A stretch of DNA of 6,998 nucleotides from JAUSNA01 sp964568885 (lineage in GTDB: Bacteria > Patescibacteriota > Microgenomatia > Levybacterales > GWA1-39-11). The notes under the pieces were generated by a model. It made no database searches and was not told the DNA's origin. It saw only the letters and a list, made by a program, of their open reading frames with translations. The stretch lies in the NCBI GenBank assembly GCA_964568885.1, contig CAZMSF010000046.1:1-6998 (forward strand), written 5' to 3'. Positions 1-5,556 of this stretch are shown here, piece by piece (position 1 is the first letter of the stretch; each line of letters starts with the position of its first letter). A program made the translations under genes and the position numbers.

Positions 1-538
1 ATTTTTCTCCTTTTTTAGACTTTCTAATTATTAACGTGTGGTTGAGCAGTCTGTCGTAATCGAAAACATGCGCAGGATGCCCTACTTCCCGCATGATGTA
101 GTTTGTTACGTCAATAACATTGTTAAGACTCCTTATTCCTGTTTTTTCCAATCTTTTCGAAACAATATCCGGTGATGGCCCGAGCTTCACTTCCAAAACC
201 ACAGCCAGAATTCTATTAACAAGTGTTTTATCATTGTGAATAACAAGAAGCGGGTCGTTTTGTACCGTCTTTATATCTATAGAAGACTTATGAGGTTTAA
301 AGACAGCTTCAAACCCTTGTTCCGGTAGGACTGCAGATGCCTCCCGTGCGATGCCTTCTATATTCATAAGGTCAGGCCGGTTGGTGGTCACCTCGATGTC
401 ATAAACAACATCGTCGTCAACTTTCTCCATTCTCTCGATAGAGACGGATGTCAAGCTCATTGCTCTTGCAAAATCGGTGGGGGTTGCATTTGTCTTTAGA
501 TATTCTCTGAGCCAACTGTTTGGAATTAGTATATTCAT
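1..538 (-). CDS. pheT: Phenylalanyl-tRNA synthetase beta subunit, N-terminal part (runs off the window)
   Basis: Encodes the beta chain of the cytoplasmic alpha2-beta2 enzyme that charges tRNA-Phe; in the family this chain holds the B3/B4 domain that edits mischarged Tyr-tRNA-Phe. About 179 residues are present and the C-terminus lies beyond base 1. The start MNILIPNSWLREYL is typical of PheT. The family blocks EVTTNRPDL (about residues 49-57), then GIAREA, then NNVIDVTNYIMREVGHPAHVFD (about residues 140-161, at the start of B3/B4) follow. Odd: residue 45 leads straight into the EVTTNRPDL block, so the OB-fold tRNA-binding domain (B2, roughly 110 residues, normally inserted after residue ~40) is absent. 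The ATG lies 2 nt after the TAA of the upstream small membrane gene, which suggests coupled translation in one operon with pheS; no good Shine-Dalgarno is visible. Identification is firm; the domain loss is read directly from the translation. Confidence 0.95.
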   Translation of the reverse strand, partial: MNILIPNSWLREYLKTNATPTDFARAMSLTSVSIERMEKVDDDVVYDIEVTTNRPDLMNIEGIAREASAVLPEQGFEAVFKPHKSSIDIKTVQNDPLLVIHNDKTLVNRILAVVLEVKLGPSPDIVSKRLEKTGIRSLNNVIDVTNYIMREVGHPAHVFDYDRLLNHTLIIRKSKKGEK

Positions 539-540
539 AA

Positions 541-801
541 TTATTTAATTAGCTTTCTAACAATAAAGCGGTCTACAAGAAATGTGATTCCAATCTCTGC
601 AATAAAAATTGGAAGCAATTTTAGGGCAGAAGCCAGTTGTTCGTCATGTTGCCTTCTTAGGCAGTCAGAGTCTCCCGTCAAACATGGAAGCTTGAGGCTA
701 AACAATTCCATTGTCGTTGAGCCTATATATAGATTTACGATTAAGGCAAGCAAAACGTAAAAAAGCAAGTCTATGGTTATTCTTAATAACATTTTTTTCA
801 T
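541..801 (-). CDS. Unrecognised small two-helix membrane protein between pheS and pheT
   Basis: I do not recognise this protein. With the ATG at 801 it has 86 residues. Two hydrophobic stretches look like membrane helices (about 5-27, rich in Leu/Ile/Val, and about 61-80). Between them is a polar loop of about 33 residues with two cysteines (C40 and C47) and a charged RRQHDE segment; the C-terminus is basic (RKLIK). I chose the ATG at 801 because the pheS stop TGA lies one base before it, a stop-start arrangement typical of coupled translation. A TTG at 816 would add five residues and overlap pheS by 14 nt. The stop is 2 nt before the pheT ATG. The gene is thus co-transcribed with pheS and pheT, but nothing in the sequence links it to tRNA charging. 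The two cysteines could form a disulfide if the loop is extracytoplasmic; that is speculation. Confidence 0.75.
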   Translation of the reverse strand: MKKMLLRITIDLLFYVLLALIVNLYIGSTTMELFSLKLPCLTGDSDCLRRQHDEQLASALKLLPIFIAEIGITFLVDRFIVRKLIK

Positions 802-802
802 A

Positions 803-1873
803 TCAAAATTGTTCAAGAAAACTCAAATCGTTTGAATACAGAGTTCGTAAGTCATCAATCTTTAGTCCCGCTTTCATCATAAGTACCCGCTCCACTCCCC
901 ACCCAAAAGCAAAGCCCGTATACTTTTTTGGGTCGATTTTTCCTGCTTTTAAGACATTTGGGTGCACCATGCCGCTTCCTCCCATTTCAAGCCAGCCTTC
1001 TTTGCAGAGCTTGCAGCCCGTTCCATTACAAACACCGCAGGTAATGTCTATTTCAAACGACGGTTCGGTAAATTGGAAATGATACGGCCGGATTCTAAAT
1101 TCTCTTTTCTCGCCAAAATAGGACTTAACAAAATATTCAAGTACTCCTTTCAAATGCGAGATATTAATCCCTTCTCCTACAACAAGGCCCTCGAATTGAT
1201 GAAACATCTGGGTATGTGAGACATCCGATTGTCTTCTGTAGCACTTGGCGATATTGAGCATCTTTATTGGAAGCTTGCCCTTCTCCATTTCTCTGACTTG
1301 TCCCGACGATGTGTGTGGCGTTAAGACGATGGGTCCTTTCTTTGTATCATCCGGCAAATCTACAAAAAAAGTTTCCCAATCATCTCTGGCAGGATGGTTT
1401 TCCGGAAAATTGAGTGCACCGAATGCATACCAATCGTATTCTACTTCAGGATATCTTACTTTTGTAAAGCCGATTTTTTCAAAAATTGCCGTTATTTCCT
1501 CGATTGCCTGAGTTACCAAATGTAATGACCCCAGGGGCGGTTTGTTTCCGGGCATTGTTACGTCAATAGTGTCAAAATGGGAGTACTCGTTGTTTTTGAG
1601 AGTTCTTTGTTGTTTTGGGAGGTTTTTTAGTTGCTGGCGTTTGTCATTAATTTGTTCTTCAAGAATATCTTTAATTTCGTTAGCAAGTTTTCCAATTTCT
1701 GAACGCTTTTCGGGCGGAAGCTTGGGAAGCTCCCTCATAGCCAAAGTCAGGCGGCCTTTTTTCCCTAAGAACTCTATAAATATTTGCTCAACATCCTCCT
1801 TGTCTGCTTCCAGAAGAAGTGACATCGCATCATTTTTAATTTGTATTAATGTTTCTTCCATAATAAAAGGCAT
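803..1873 (-). CDS. pheS: Phenylalanyl-tRNA synthetase alpha subunit
   Basis: Catalytic alpha chain of phenylalanyl-tRNA synthetase (class II): activates phenylalanine with ATP and transfers it to tRNA-Phe, in complex with PheT. It has 356 residues, normal for the family. The first ~95 residues are the charged helical region that forms the tRNA-binding coiled coil. Class II motif 1 lies around 118-142, HTS at 188-190, motif 2 as YRRQSDVSHTQMFHQFEGL around 212-230, FTEPSFEIDI around 268-277, GGSGMVHPNV around 298-307, and motif 3 as GFAFGWGVERVLMM around 320-333. Four cysteines (C279, C282, C287, C290) sit in a CxxC-x4-CxxC pattern just before GWLEMGG; such clusters occur in a subset of PheS proteins and may bind a metal. 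The ATG at 1873 is preferred because GGTGA lies 4 nt upstream; an in-frame ATG at 1861 would remove four residues. The start overlaps the Nudix gene by 28 nt. TGA is the stop. Confidence 0.97.
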   Translation of the reverse strand: MPFIMEETLIQIKNDAMSLLLEADKEDVEQIFIEFLGKKGRLTLAMRELPKLPPEKRSEIGKLANEIKDILEEQINDKRQQLKNLPKQQRTLKNNEYSHFDTIDVTMPGNKPPLGSLHLVTQAIEEITAIFEKIGFTKVRYPEVEYDWYAFGALNFPENHPARDDWETFFVDLPDDTKKGPIVLTPHTSSGQVREMEKGKLPIKMLNIAKCYRRQSDVSHTQMFHQFEGLVVGEGINISHLKGVLEYFVKSYFGEKREFRIRPYHFQFTEPSFEIDITCGVCNGTGCKLCKEGWLEMGGSGMVHPNVLKAGKIDPKKYTGFAFGWGVERVLMMKAGLKIDDLRTLYSNDLSFLEQF

Positions 1874-2265
1874 TCATTCACCATCGAGTACGTGTCATCG
1901 AGTGTTCTTAGTTCTTTTATATTCTCGGGTTCGTACCATTTTGCGTCATTCGTTTCCTCGTCAAGTTCAGTGTTAATTGTACCAGAAATAGCCCGTGCCA
2001 AAAATACGTTGAGATGAAAACATACATCCGGATATTCTTGGTTAAATTGAATTGGATTTTCTGAAATTATTTCGACGGTAAGACCTGTCTCTTCTTTTGC
2101 TTCGCGGACACACGCTTGTCGAGGCGTTTCGTTTTTTTCTATTCCTCCGCCGGGAACCTGCCAGCGCATGTGAATGTTCTTGTTTTTGGGGTCGAACCGT
2201 TGGGTTAAAAGAACTTGCCCTTCCGGATTGACTATCACTGCATTTGCAACATTAATTAGTGTCAT
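1846..2265 (-). CDS. Nudix hydrolase (MutT-like), substrate unknown
   Basis: A single-domain Nudix protein of 139 residues that should hydrolyse a nucleoside diphosphate linked to another moiety, such as an NTP. The complete Nudix box G-x5-E-x7-RE-U-x-EE-x-G-U is visible at residues 40-62, from G40 through E46, R54, E55, E58, E59 and G61, with all metal-binding glutamates intact. QVPGGG precedes it. The N-terminus INVANAVIVNPEGQVLLTQR is the expected first beta strands. The reading frame stays open to an ATG at 2301, but that start would translate through the terminator hairpin and add 12 residues upstream of the domain without a Shine-Dalgarno. I therefore prefer the ATG at 2265. A GGAGG in the hairpin lies 14 nt before it, which is far. 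The 3' end overlaps pheS by 28 nt, so the two are probably translated together. The substrate cannot be told from sequence; pyrophosphatases of the dNTP-cleaning or ADP-ribose type are both possible. Confidence 0.9.
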   Translation of the reverse strand: MTLINVANAVIVNPEGQVLLTQRFDPKNKNIHMRWQVPGGGIEKNETPRQACVREAKEETGLTVEIISENPIQFNQEYPDVCFHLNVFLARAISGTINTELDEETNDAKWYEPENIKELRTLDDTYSMVNECLLLWKKH

Positions 2266-2271
2266 AAATAC

Positions 2272-2296
2272 AAAAAAAGCCTCCGTGTGGGAGGCT
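2272..2296 (-). terminator. Intrinsic terminator after rplT, before the Nudix-pheS-pheT genes
   Basis: On the minus strand AGCCTCC - CACAC - GGAGGCT forms a perfect 7-bp, mostly G+C stem with a 5-nt loop (2278-2296), followed at once by a T tract (2277-2272). It lies 27 nt past the rplT stop, so it ends or attenuates the thrS-infC-rpmI-rplT transcript. The 3' arm contains GGAGG, which could act as a distant Shine-Dalgarno for the Nudix gene. There is no matching T tract on the plus strand. The position matches that of the pheM attenuator of E. coli, but no phenylalanine-rich leader peptide or alternative antiterminator stem was evident. Confidence 0.85.
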
Positions 2297-2322
2297 GGCA
2301 TGAAAAAAAGTCTTTAAAAACC

Positions 2323-2676
2323 CTATTTGGTTTCAAAGGCTTTCTTCACAATAGTACTAAACGCATCACGGTTTTCAAGAATAAGGTTTGCCAATATCTT
2401 CCTGTCAAGTTCAATGCTTTTTGTCCTCAGTGCATTAATGAACCTGCTGTATGAGTATCCTTCTTCCTTTACGGCTTCACCAATTCTTGTGACCCAAAGT
2501 CTTCGAAAATCTCTTTTCTTTCTTTTTCGTCCATGATACGCGTATGCATCGGAGTGAAGAACAGCAGCGGTGGCCGTTCTTATGAGCCGGGAACGAGTTC
2601 CACGATACCCTTTTGCAAGTTCAAATATTTTTTTGTGTTTTCTTCGGGATACAATCCCTCTTTTAACTCTCGACAT
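2323..2676 (-). CDS. rplT: 50S ribosomal protein bL20
   Basis: Large-subunit protein bL20, which binds 23S rRNA and is needed early in 50S assembly. It has 117 residues, the normal length. The N-terminus MSRVKRGIVSRRKHKKIFELAKGY is the highly basic rRNA-binding extension. It is followed by the family blocks RLIRTA, YHGRKRKKRDFRRLWVTRI, YSRFINALR and LDRKILANL. It lies 50 nt downstream of rpmI and is followed by the intrinsic terminator, so it is probably the last gene of the thrS-infC-rpmI-rplT unit. No clear Shine-Dalgarno precedes the ATG. In E. coli bL20 represses translation of rpmI-rplT by binding the mRNA; the 50-nt gap here contains the short inverted repeat AGAGC/GCTCT, but the sequence does not establish the same control. 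Confidence 0.98.
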   Translation of the reverse strand: MSRVKRGIVSRRKHKKIFELAKGYRGTRSRLIRTATAAVLHSDAYAYHGRKRKKRDFRRLWVTRIGEAVKEEGYSYSRFINALRTKSIELDRKILANLILENRDAFSTIVKKAFETK

Positions 2677-2726
2677 ATTATTTTTCTAGAGAGCAAGCTC
2701 TGCTTACTCTTGCCATAATTAATAAA

Positions 2727-2924
2727 TTAAGCTTCTCCTAGTAATTGTTTTACTTTTTTTGCAAATTTACCTTGTACTTGCTTGACTTCCTTTTGTGCCC
2801 TCAGTGTTCCTTTCGACTTGTGTGAACGTAAATGGCTTCTCATCTGCGAGCCACGCAATACTTTTCCGGTCTTGGTCACCTTAAATCTTCTTTTTACACT
2901 TCTTTTTGTCTTCAGTTTTGGCAT
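2727..2924 (-). CDS. rpmI: 50S ribosomal protein bL35
   Basis: Small basic large-subunit protein bL35 of 65 residues, the usual length. MPKLKTKRSVKRRFKVTKTGKV is the characteristic start, followed by the RSHLRSHKSKGTLR block, which corresponds to the conserved region around H-x-x-x-x-K-S-x-x-R. It starts 12 nt after the infC stop and lies directly before rplT, the universal infC-rpmI-rplT arrangement, so it is co-transcribed with both. No strong Shine-Dalgarno is visible before the ATG. Nothing unusual in length or composition. Confidence 0.98.
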   Translation of the reverse strand: MPKLKTKRSVKRRFKVTKTGKVLRGSQMRSHLRSHKSKGTLRAQKEVKQVQGKFAKKVKQLLGEA

Positions 2925-2936
2925 AGTTATGTGTTC

Positions 2937-3470
2937 TTATTTGTTCCGTGCTACCATCATTGTCATCTGTCTGCCTTCCATTTTTGCTTCCCGCTCGATT
3001 TTGGCGAGCTCTCCCAATTTTTCGATTACAGCGTCAAGTTTTTCTCGCCCTATGTTTTGATGTCCCATTTGGCGTCCGGTAAACCGCACCGAAAATTTCA
3101 CCTTATTTCCCTCTTCCAAAAACTCTTTTGCCTTCTTCAGTTTTATGTCCAAATCGTGCTCGCCGATAAAAGGCCCAAACCGGATTTGTTTGGTTTCTGA
3201 GCCCTTTGCTCCCTTTTTCTCGTCTTGCTTCTTTTTCTTTAGCTGATAGAGGAATTTTGAGAAGTCGATTATCTTTGCAACCGGAGGTTTTGCCTGCGGA
3301 GCTACTTCTACCAAATCGACGCCTTCCTCATCTGCTCGCTGGAGCGCTTCTTTAAGAGGCATGATGCCTATTTGCTCTCCATGGTCATTCAGAACTCTTA
3401 CCTCGGCAGCACGGATCTGGTAATTTTTCCTGTAAAAAACGTTTTGTGTAAATTTAGTGTTTTGTCTCAA
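2937..3470 (-). CDS. infC: Translation initiation factor IF-3, TTG start
   Basis: IF-3 binds the 30S subunit, keeps it free of 50S and checks the start codon-initiator tRNA pairing. It has 177 residues. The N-terminal domain shows NYQIRAAEVRV (16-26), GEQIGIMPLKEAL (31-43), VDLVEVAPQAKPPVAKIIDFSKF (51-73). A lysine-rich linker (about 78-90) follows. The C-terminal domain has KQIRFGPFIGEHD (94-106), FLEEGNKVKFSVRFTGRQMGHQNIG (117-141) and EGRQMTMMVA (165-174). The start is the TTG at 3470: an in-frame stop lies at 3503-3501, no other ATG/GTG/TTG lies between that stop and the conserved domain, and the next in-frame ATG is at codon 37. The TTG overlaps the thrS end by 17 nt and has no clear Shine-Dalgarno. 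E. coli infC also uses a rare start codon (AUU) that IF-3 itself discriminates against, so self-limiting translation is plausible here but not shown. Confidence 0.97.
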   Translation of the reverse strand: MRQNTKFTQNVFYRKNYQIRAAEVRVLNDHGEQIGIMPLKEALQRADEEGVDLVEVAPQAKPPVAKIIDFSKFLYQLKKKKQDEKKGAKGSETKQIRFGPFIGEHDLDIKLKKAKEFLEEGNKVKFSVRFTGRQMGHQNIGREKLDAVIEKLGELAKIEREAKMEGRQMTMMVARNK

Positions 3471-5274
3471 TTTCTTTTTGAATTTGTGAAATAAATTCGC
3501 TTAGCCTTAGTTGCCCAAGGTCTTTTCCTTCCCTTGTTCTTACAGTTACCGTCAGTTCTCCGTCTCTGCTTTTTTCTTCTTCCTGACCGCCTATTATACA
3601 CATGTAGGGTACTTTTTGTAAAGTAGCCTCACGGATTTTGTTTCCAAGCGTATTATTGGAGTTGTCTATTTCGACCCGTATTGAGCGGGATTTGAGCTCA
3701 TCAACAACTTTTAAGGCAAAAGTTAGGAATTTATCGGAAACAGGAAGAACGGCAACTTGAGATGGCGCAAGCCACATTGGAAATGCTCCGGCGTAATGTT
3801 CTATCAAAAAAGCCATTACACGCTCAATTGCACCAATCGACGAGCGGTGAATGACTACCGGTTGTTCTTCTACTCCCTCTTCGTTAATGAATGCAAGAGA
3901 AAATCTTTGTGGCATAACAAAATCATATTGGACGGTAAATGCGGTATCCTCTTTGCCATTCACATTTCTCATTTGAACGTCAATTTTTGGGCCATAAAAT
4001 GCAGCTTCGCCGGGAGCCTCAACAAAATGAGCATTCCGTTTTTTTAGAACTTTTCTTAATATATCTTCCGCAAAATCCCACGACTCATCTGCCTTAAAAT
4101 ATTTCTTGTCGTCAGCTCTGTCTCCCAGAGAAAGGCGGTAGTGGTAGTCCTTGCCCTGTTTCAGGCTAAAAACGGACGCAATATATTCGATAAGGTCAAG
4201 AACTCCGTTGATTTCATCCTCTGCTTTGGATTTTGGTGTGACAATGTGGGCATCGGCAAGGCAAAAAGTCCTTACTCTCTGAAGTCCCATCAGTTCTCCC
4301 GACTTCTCAAACCGGTATAGTTTTGCAAGTTCGGCAAACCGCATCGGAAGCTCTTTGTAGCTATGAGGTCTACTAAGGTACAGTTCAAAATGATGTGGGC
4401 ATGTCATTGGGCGAAGCATAAATTCATCTTCTTCAATTGTTATGGGTGCGTACATTGAATCTTTGTAATAGGGATAATGCCCGGATTTCTTATACAGGTC
4501 AATTTTTGCAATATCAGGTGTATATACGTGGAGGTATCCTCTTTTTAGTTCCTCATCAACAATAAAACGTTCAAGTTCCCTGCGGATTGTCGAGCCTTTA
4601 GGGGTAAAAAGTGGGAGTCCTTTTCCGACGGTTTCTGAAAAAACGAATAGCCCGAGTTCTTTCCCCAATTTTTTGTGGTCCCTTTTTTCAGCCTCTTCAA
4701 GCATCTTCAAATGTTCATCAAGTTCTTCTTGGGTTGGGAAAACTACACCATAAATTCTCGTTAACATTTTATTCTTCTCATTCCCTCGCCAGTATGCCCC
4801 AGCAATAGACAATAGCTTAAATGCGCCAATCTCTTTTGCGGGATTCTCAGAGTGCCCTCCGCGGCATAAATCCTCAAAATATCCCGCTTTATAAAGCGTA
4901 ATTTTCTCGCCCTTTTTAACAATTTCATCAATAAGTTCAAGTTTGTAGGGGTTGCTCCTGTAAATTTCCTTTGCCTCATCCTCCGATACCTCGCGGGAGC
5001 TAAAAGAGTCCCAGGCGGGCAGTGTTTTTGCCATCATTTTTTCAATTGCCCTTAAATCTATTTCTCTCTCATTCGGCTTTGAATCGATATCAGACGTCGA
5101 TTTTTCTTTCGAAAAATTTTCTCGCGATTTCGATTTCCCGAAATCGAAATCGTAGTAAAAACCATTCTCTATTGCGGGTCCTATTGTAGGTTTTGCATCA
5201 GGATATAGCCTTAGTACAGCGGCAGCCAATAAATGTGCAGCTGAATGGCGTAAGTTATCAAGATTTTTATCCAT
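3454..5274 (-). CDS. thrS: Threonyl-tRNA synthetase lacking the TGS domain
   Basis: Class II synthetase that charges tRNA-Thr and hydrolyses mischarged Ser-tRNA-Thr. It has 606 residues against about 640 in full-length relatives: the protein starts directly at the editing domain, with no N-terminal TGS domain. Editing-site residues are visible as HSAAH (H10, H14) and CRGGH (C137, H141). Motif 1 lies around PKGSTIRRELERF (225-237). Zinc ligands are C292 (in MTCPHH), H343 (DAHIV) and H476 (VVIHRS). Motif 2 is LYRFEKSGELMGLQRVRTF (319-337), motif 3 IGAIERVMAFLIEHYAGAFP (480-499). The anticodon-binding domain runs from about 500 to the end. Odd: residues ~46-72 between YYDFDFG and LRAIEKMM are a low-complexity, Lys/Ser/Glu-rich insertion whose DNA is full of inverted repeats. 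The ATG at 5274 follows a -10 box by 6 nt, suggesting a leaderless mRNA. It overlaps infC by 17 nt. Confidence 0.97.
   Translation of the reverse strand: MDKNLDNLRHSAAHLLAAAVLRLYPDAKPTIGPAIENGFYYDFDFGKSKSRENFSKEKSTSDIDSKPNEREIDLRAIEKMMAKTLPAWDSFSSREVSEDEAKEIYRSNPYKLELIDEIVKKGEKITLYKAGYFEDLCRGGHSENPAKEIGAFKLLSIAGAYWRGNEKNKMLTRIYGVVFPTQEELDEHLKMLEEAEKRDHKKLGKELGLFVFSETVGKGLPLFTPKGSTIRRELERFIVDEELKRGYLHVYTPDIAKIDLYKKSGHYPYYKDSMYAPITIEEDEFMLRPMTCPHHFELYLSRPHSYKELPMRFAELAKLYRFEKSGELMGLQRVRTFCLADAHIVTPKSKAEDEINGVLDLIEYIASVFSLKQGKDYHYRLSLGDRADDKKYFKADESWDFAEDILRKVLKKRNAHFVEAPGEAAFYGPKIDVQMRNVNGKEDTAFTVQYDFVMPQRFSLAFINEEGVEEQPVVIHRSSIGAIERVMAFLIEHYAGAFPMWLAPSQVAVLPVSDKFLTFALKVVDELKSRSIRVEIDNSNNTLGNKIREATLQKVPYMCIIGGQEEEKSRDGELTVTVRTREGKDLGQLRLSEFISQIQKEIETKH
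5125..5152. repeat. Perfect 13-bp inverted repeat inside thrS
   Basis: CGATTTCGATTTC (5125-5137) and its exact reverse complement GAAATCGAAATCG (5140-5152) are separated by only 2 nt. It spans the third base of the Y41 codon through S50 of ThrS: the conserved DFDF on one arm and KSKS on the other. Immediately beside it (5100-5117) is a second stem, ATTTTTC / GAAAAAT with a 4-nt loop, and the flanking DNA contains GATATC and GACGTC. Together these make a palindrome-dense tract from about 5083 to 5152 that coincides with the extra protein segment. It could be an in-frame palindromic element or a local template-switch product; no second copy was seen in this window. Confidence 0.9.
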
Positions 5275-5280
5275 GTCTCA

Positions 5281-5309
5281 ATTATATTCGATTTGAGCGT
5301 AATTTTGAA
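5281..5309 (-). promoter_or_regulatory. Putative thrS promoter, leaderless
   Basis: On the minus strand TTCAAA (5309-5304, 4 of 6 matches to the -35 consensus) is followed after 17 nt by a perfect TATAAT (5286-5281). The ATG of thrS begins 6 nt after the -10 box, so the expected transcription start falls on or next to the A of the ATG. No Shine-Dalgarno is present. This would be the promoter of the thrS-infC-rpmI-rplT unit. Confidence 0.65.
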
Positions 5310-5322
5310 GGGCCAACCATCA

Positions 5323-5544
5323 TCAGAAATTGAAAGGGGAATTTACTTTGGCAGCATGGCTCATTACTTTCGCAACAAAATCACCAATAACAGGCACGAA
5401 ATCAATTTTTGAGAGGAGAAACACAAGCAATGCTATAACGAAGGTTGTCCCAATCCAGACTCCCAATGACCACGAAATGCCGCCTAAAAAATTTTCCAAC
5501 ATCATTTTCTTTCTGCTTCTATATATGTTTTCGCTCTTTTCCAT
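5323..5544 (-). CDS. Small membrane protein, DUF5665-like
   Basis: A 73-residue protein with a basic N-terminus (about residues 1-20) and one long hydrophobic segment from about 22 to 46 (GGISWSLGVWIGTTFVIALLVFLLSK in short: Gly-rich start, then Val/Ile/Leu). After it comes FVPVIGDFVAKV, an amphipathic segment. The layout of a glycine-containing amphipathic part, one membrane helix and a P-x-I-G motif resembles the DUF5665 family; this is from memory and moderately sure. The function of that family is unknown. The ATG at 5544 is 12 nt after the TGA of the HD gene with AGGA directly touching it; in-frame ATGs at codons 14 and 15 are alternatives. It is probably transcribed with the HD gene. 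The thrS promoter lies just downstream, and no terminator separates them. Confidence 0.75.
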   Translation of the reverse strand: MEKSENIYRSRKKMMLENFLGGISWSLGVWIGTTFVIALLVFLLSKIDFVPVIGDFVAKVMSHAAKVNSPFNF

Positions 5545-5556
5545 TCCTATAGATTA

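Noticed and set aside
802..816. TTG start at 816 for the small membrane protein
   Set aside because: An ATG at 801 directly follows the pheS stop and gives the same membrane protein; TTG has no supporting Shine-Dalgarno. It remains possible.
2263..2301. A phenylalanine leader peptide (MPASHTEAFFVF) that would control pheST by attenuation, as pheM does in E. coli
   Set aside because: The Phe codons are simply the T tract of the terminator and lie after the hairpin, not before it. There is no Shine-Dalgarno, and the frame does not stop but continues into the Nudix protein.
2677..2726. rpmI-rplT gap as an L20-binding autoregulatory RNA
   Set aside because: Only a short AGAGC/GCTCT repeat is seen; no 23S-like helix junction could be recognised by eye.
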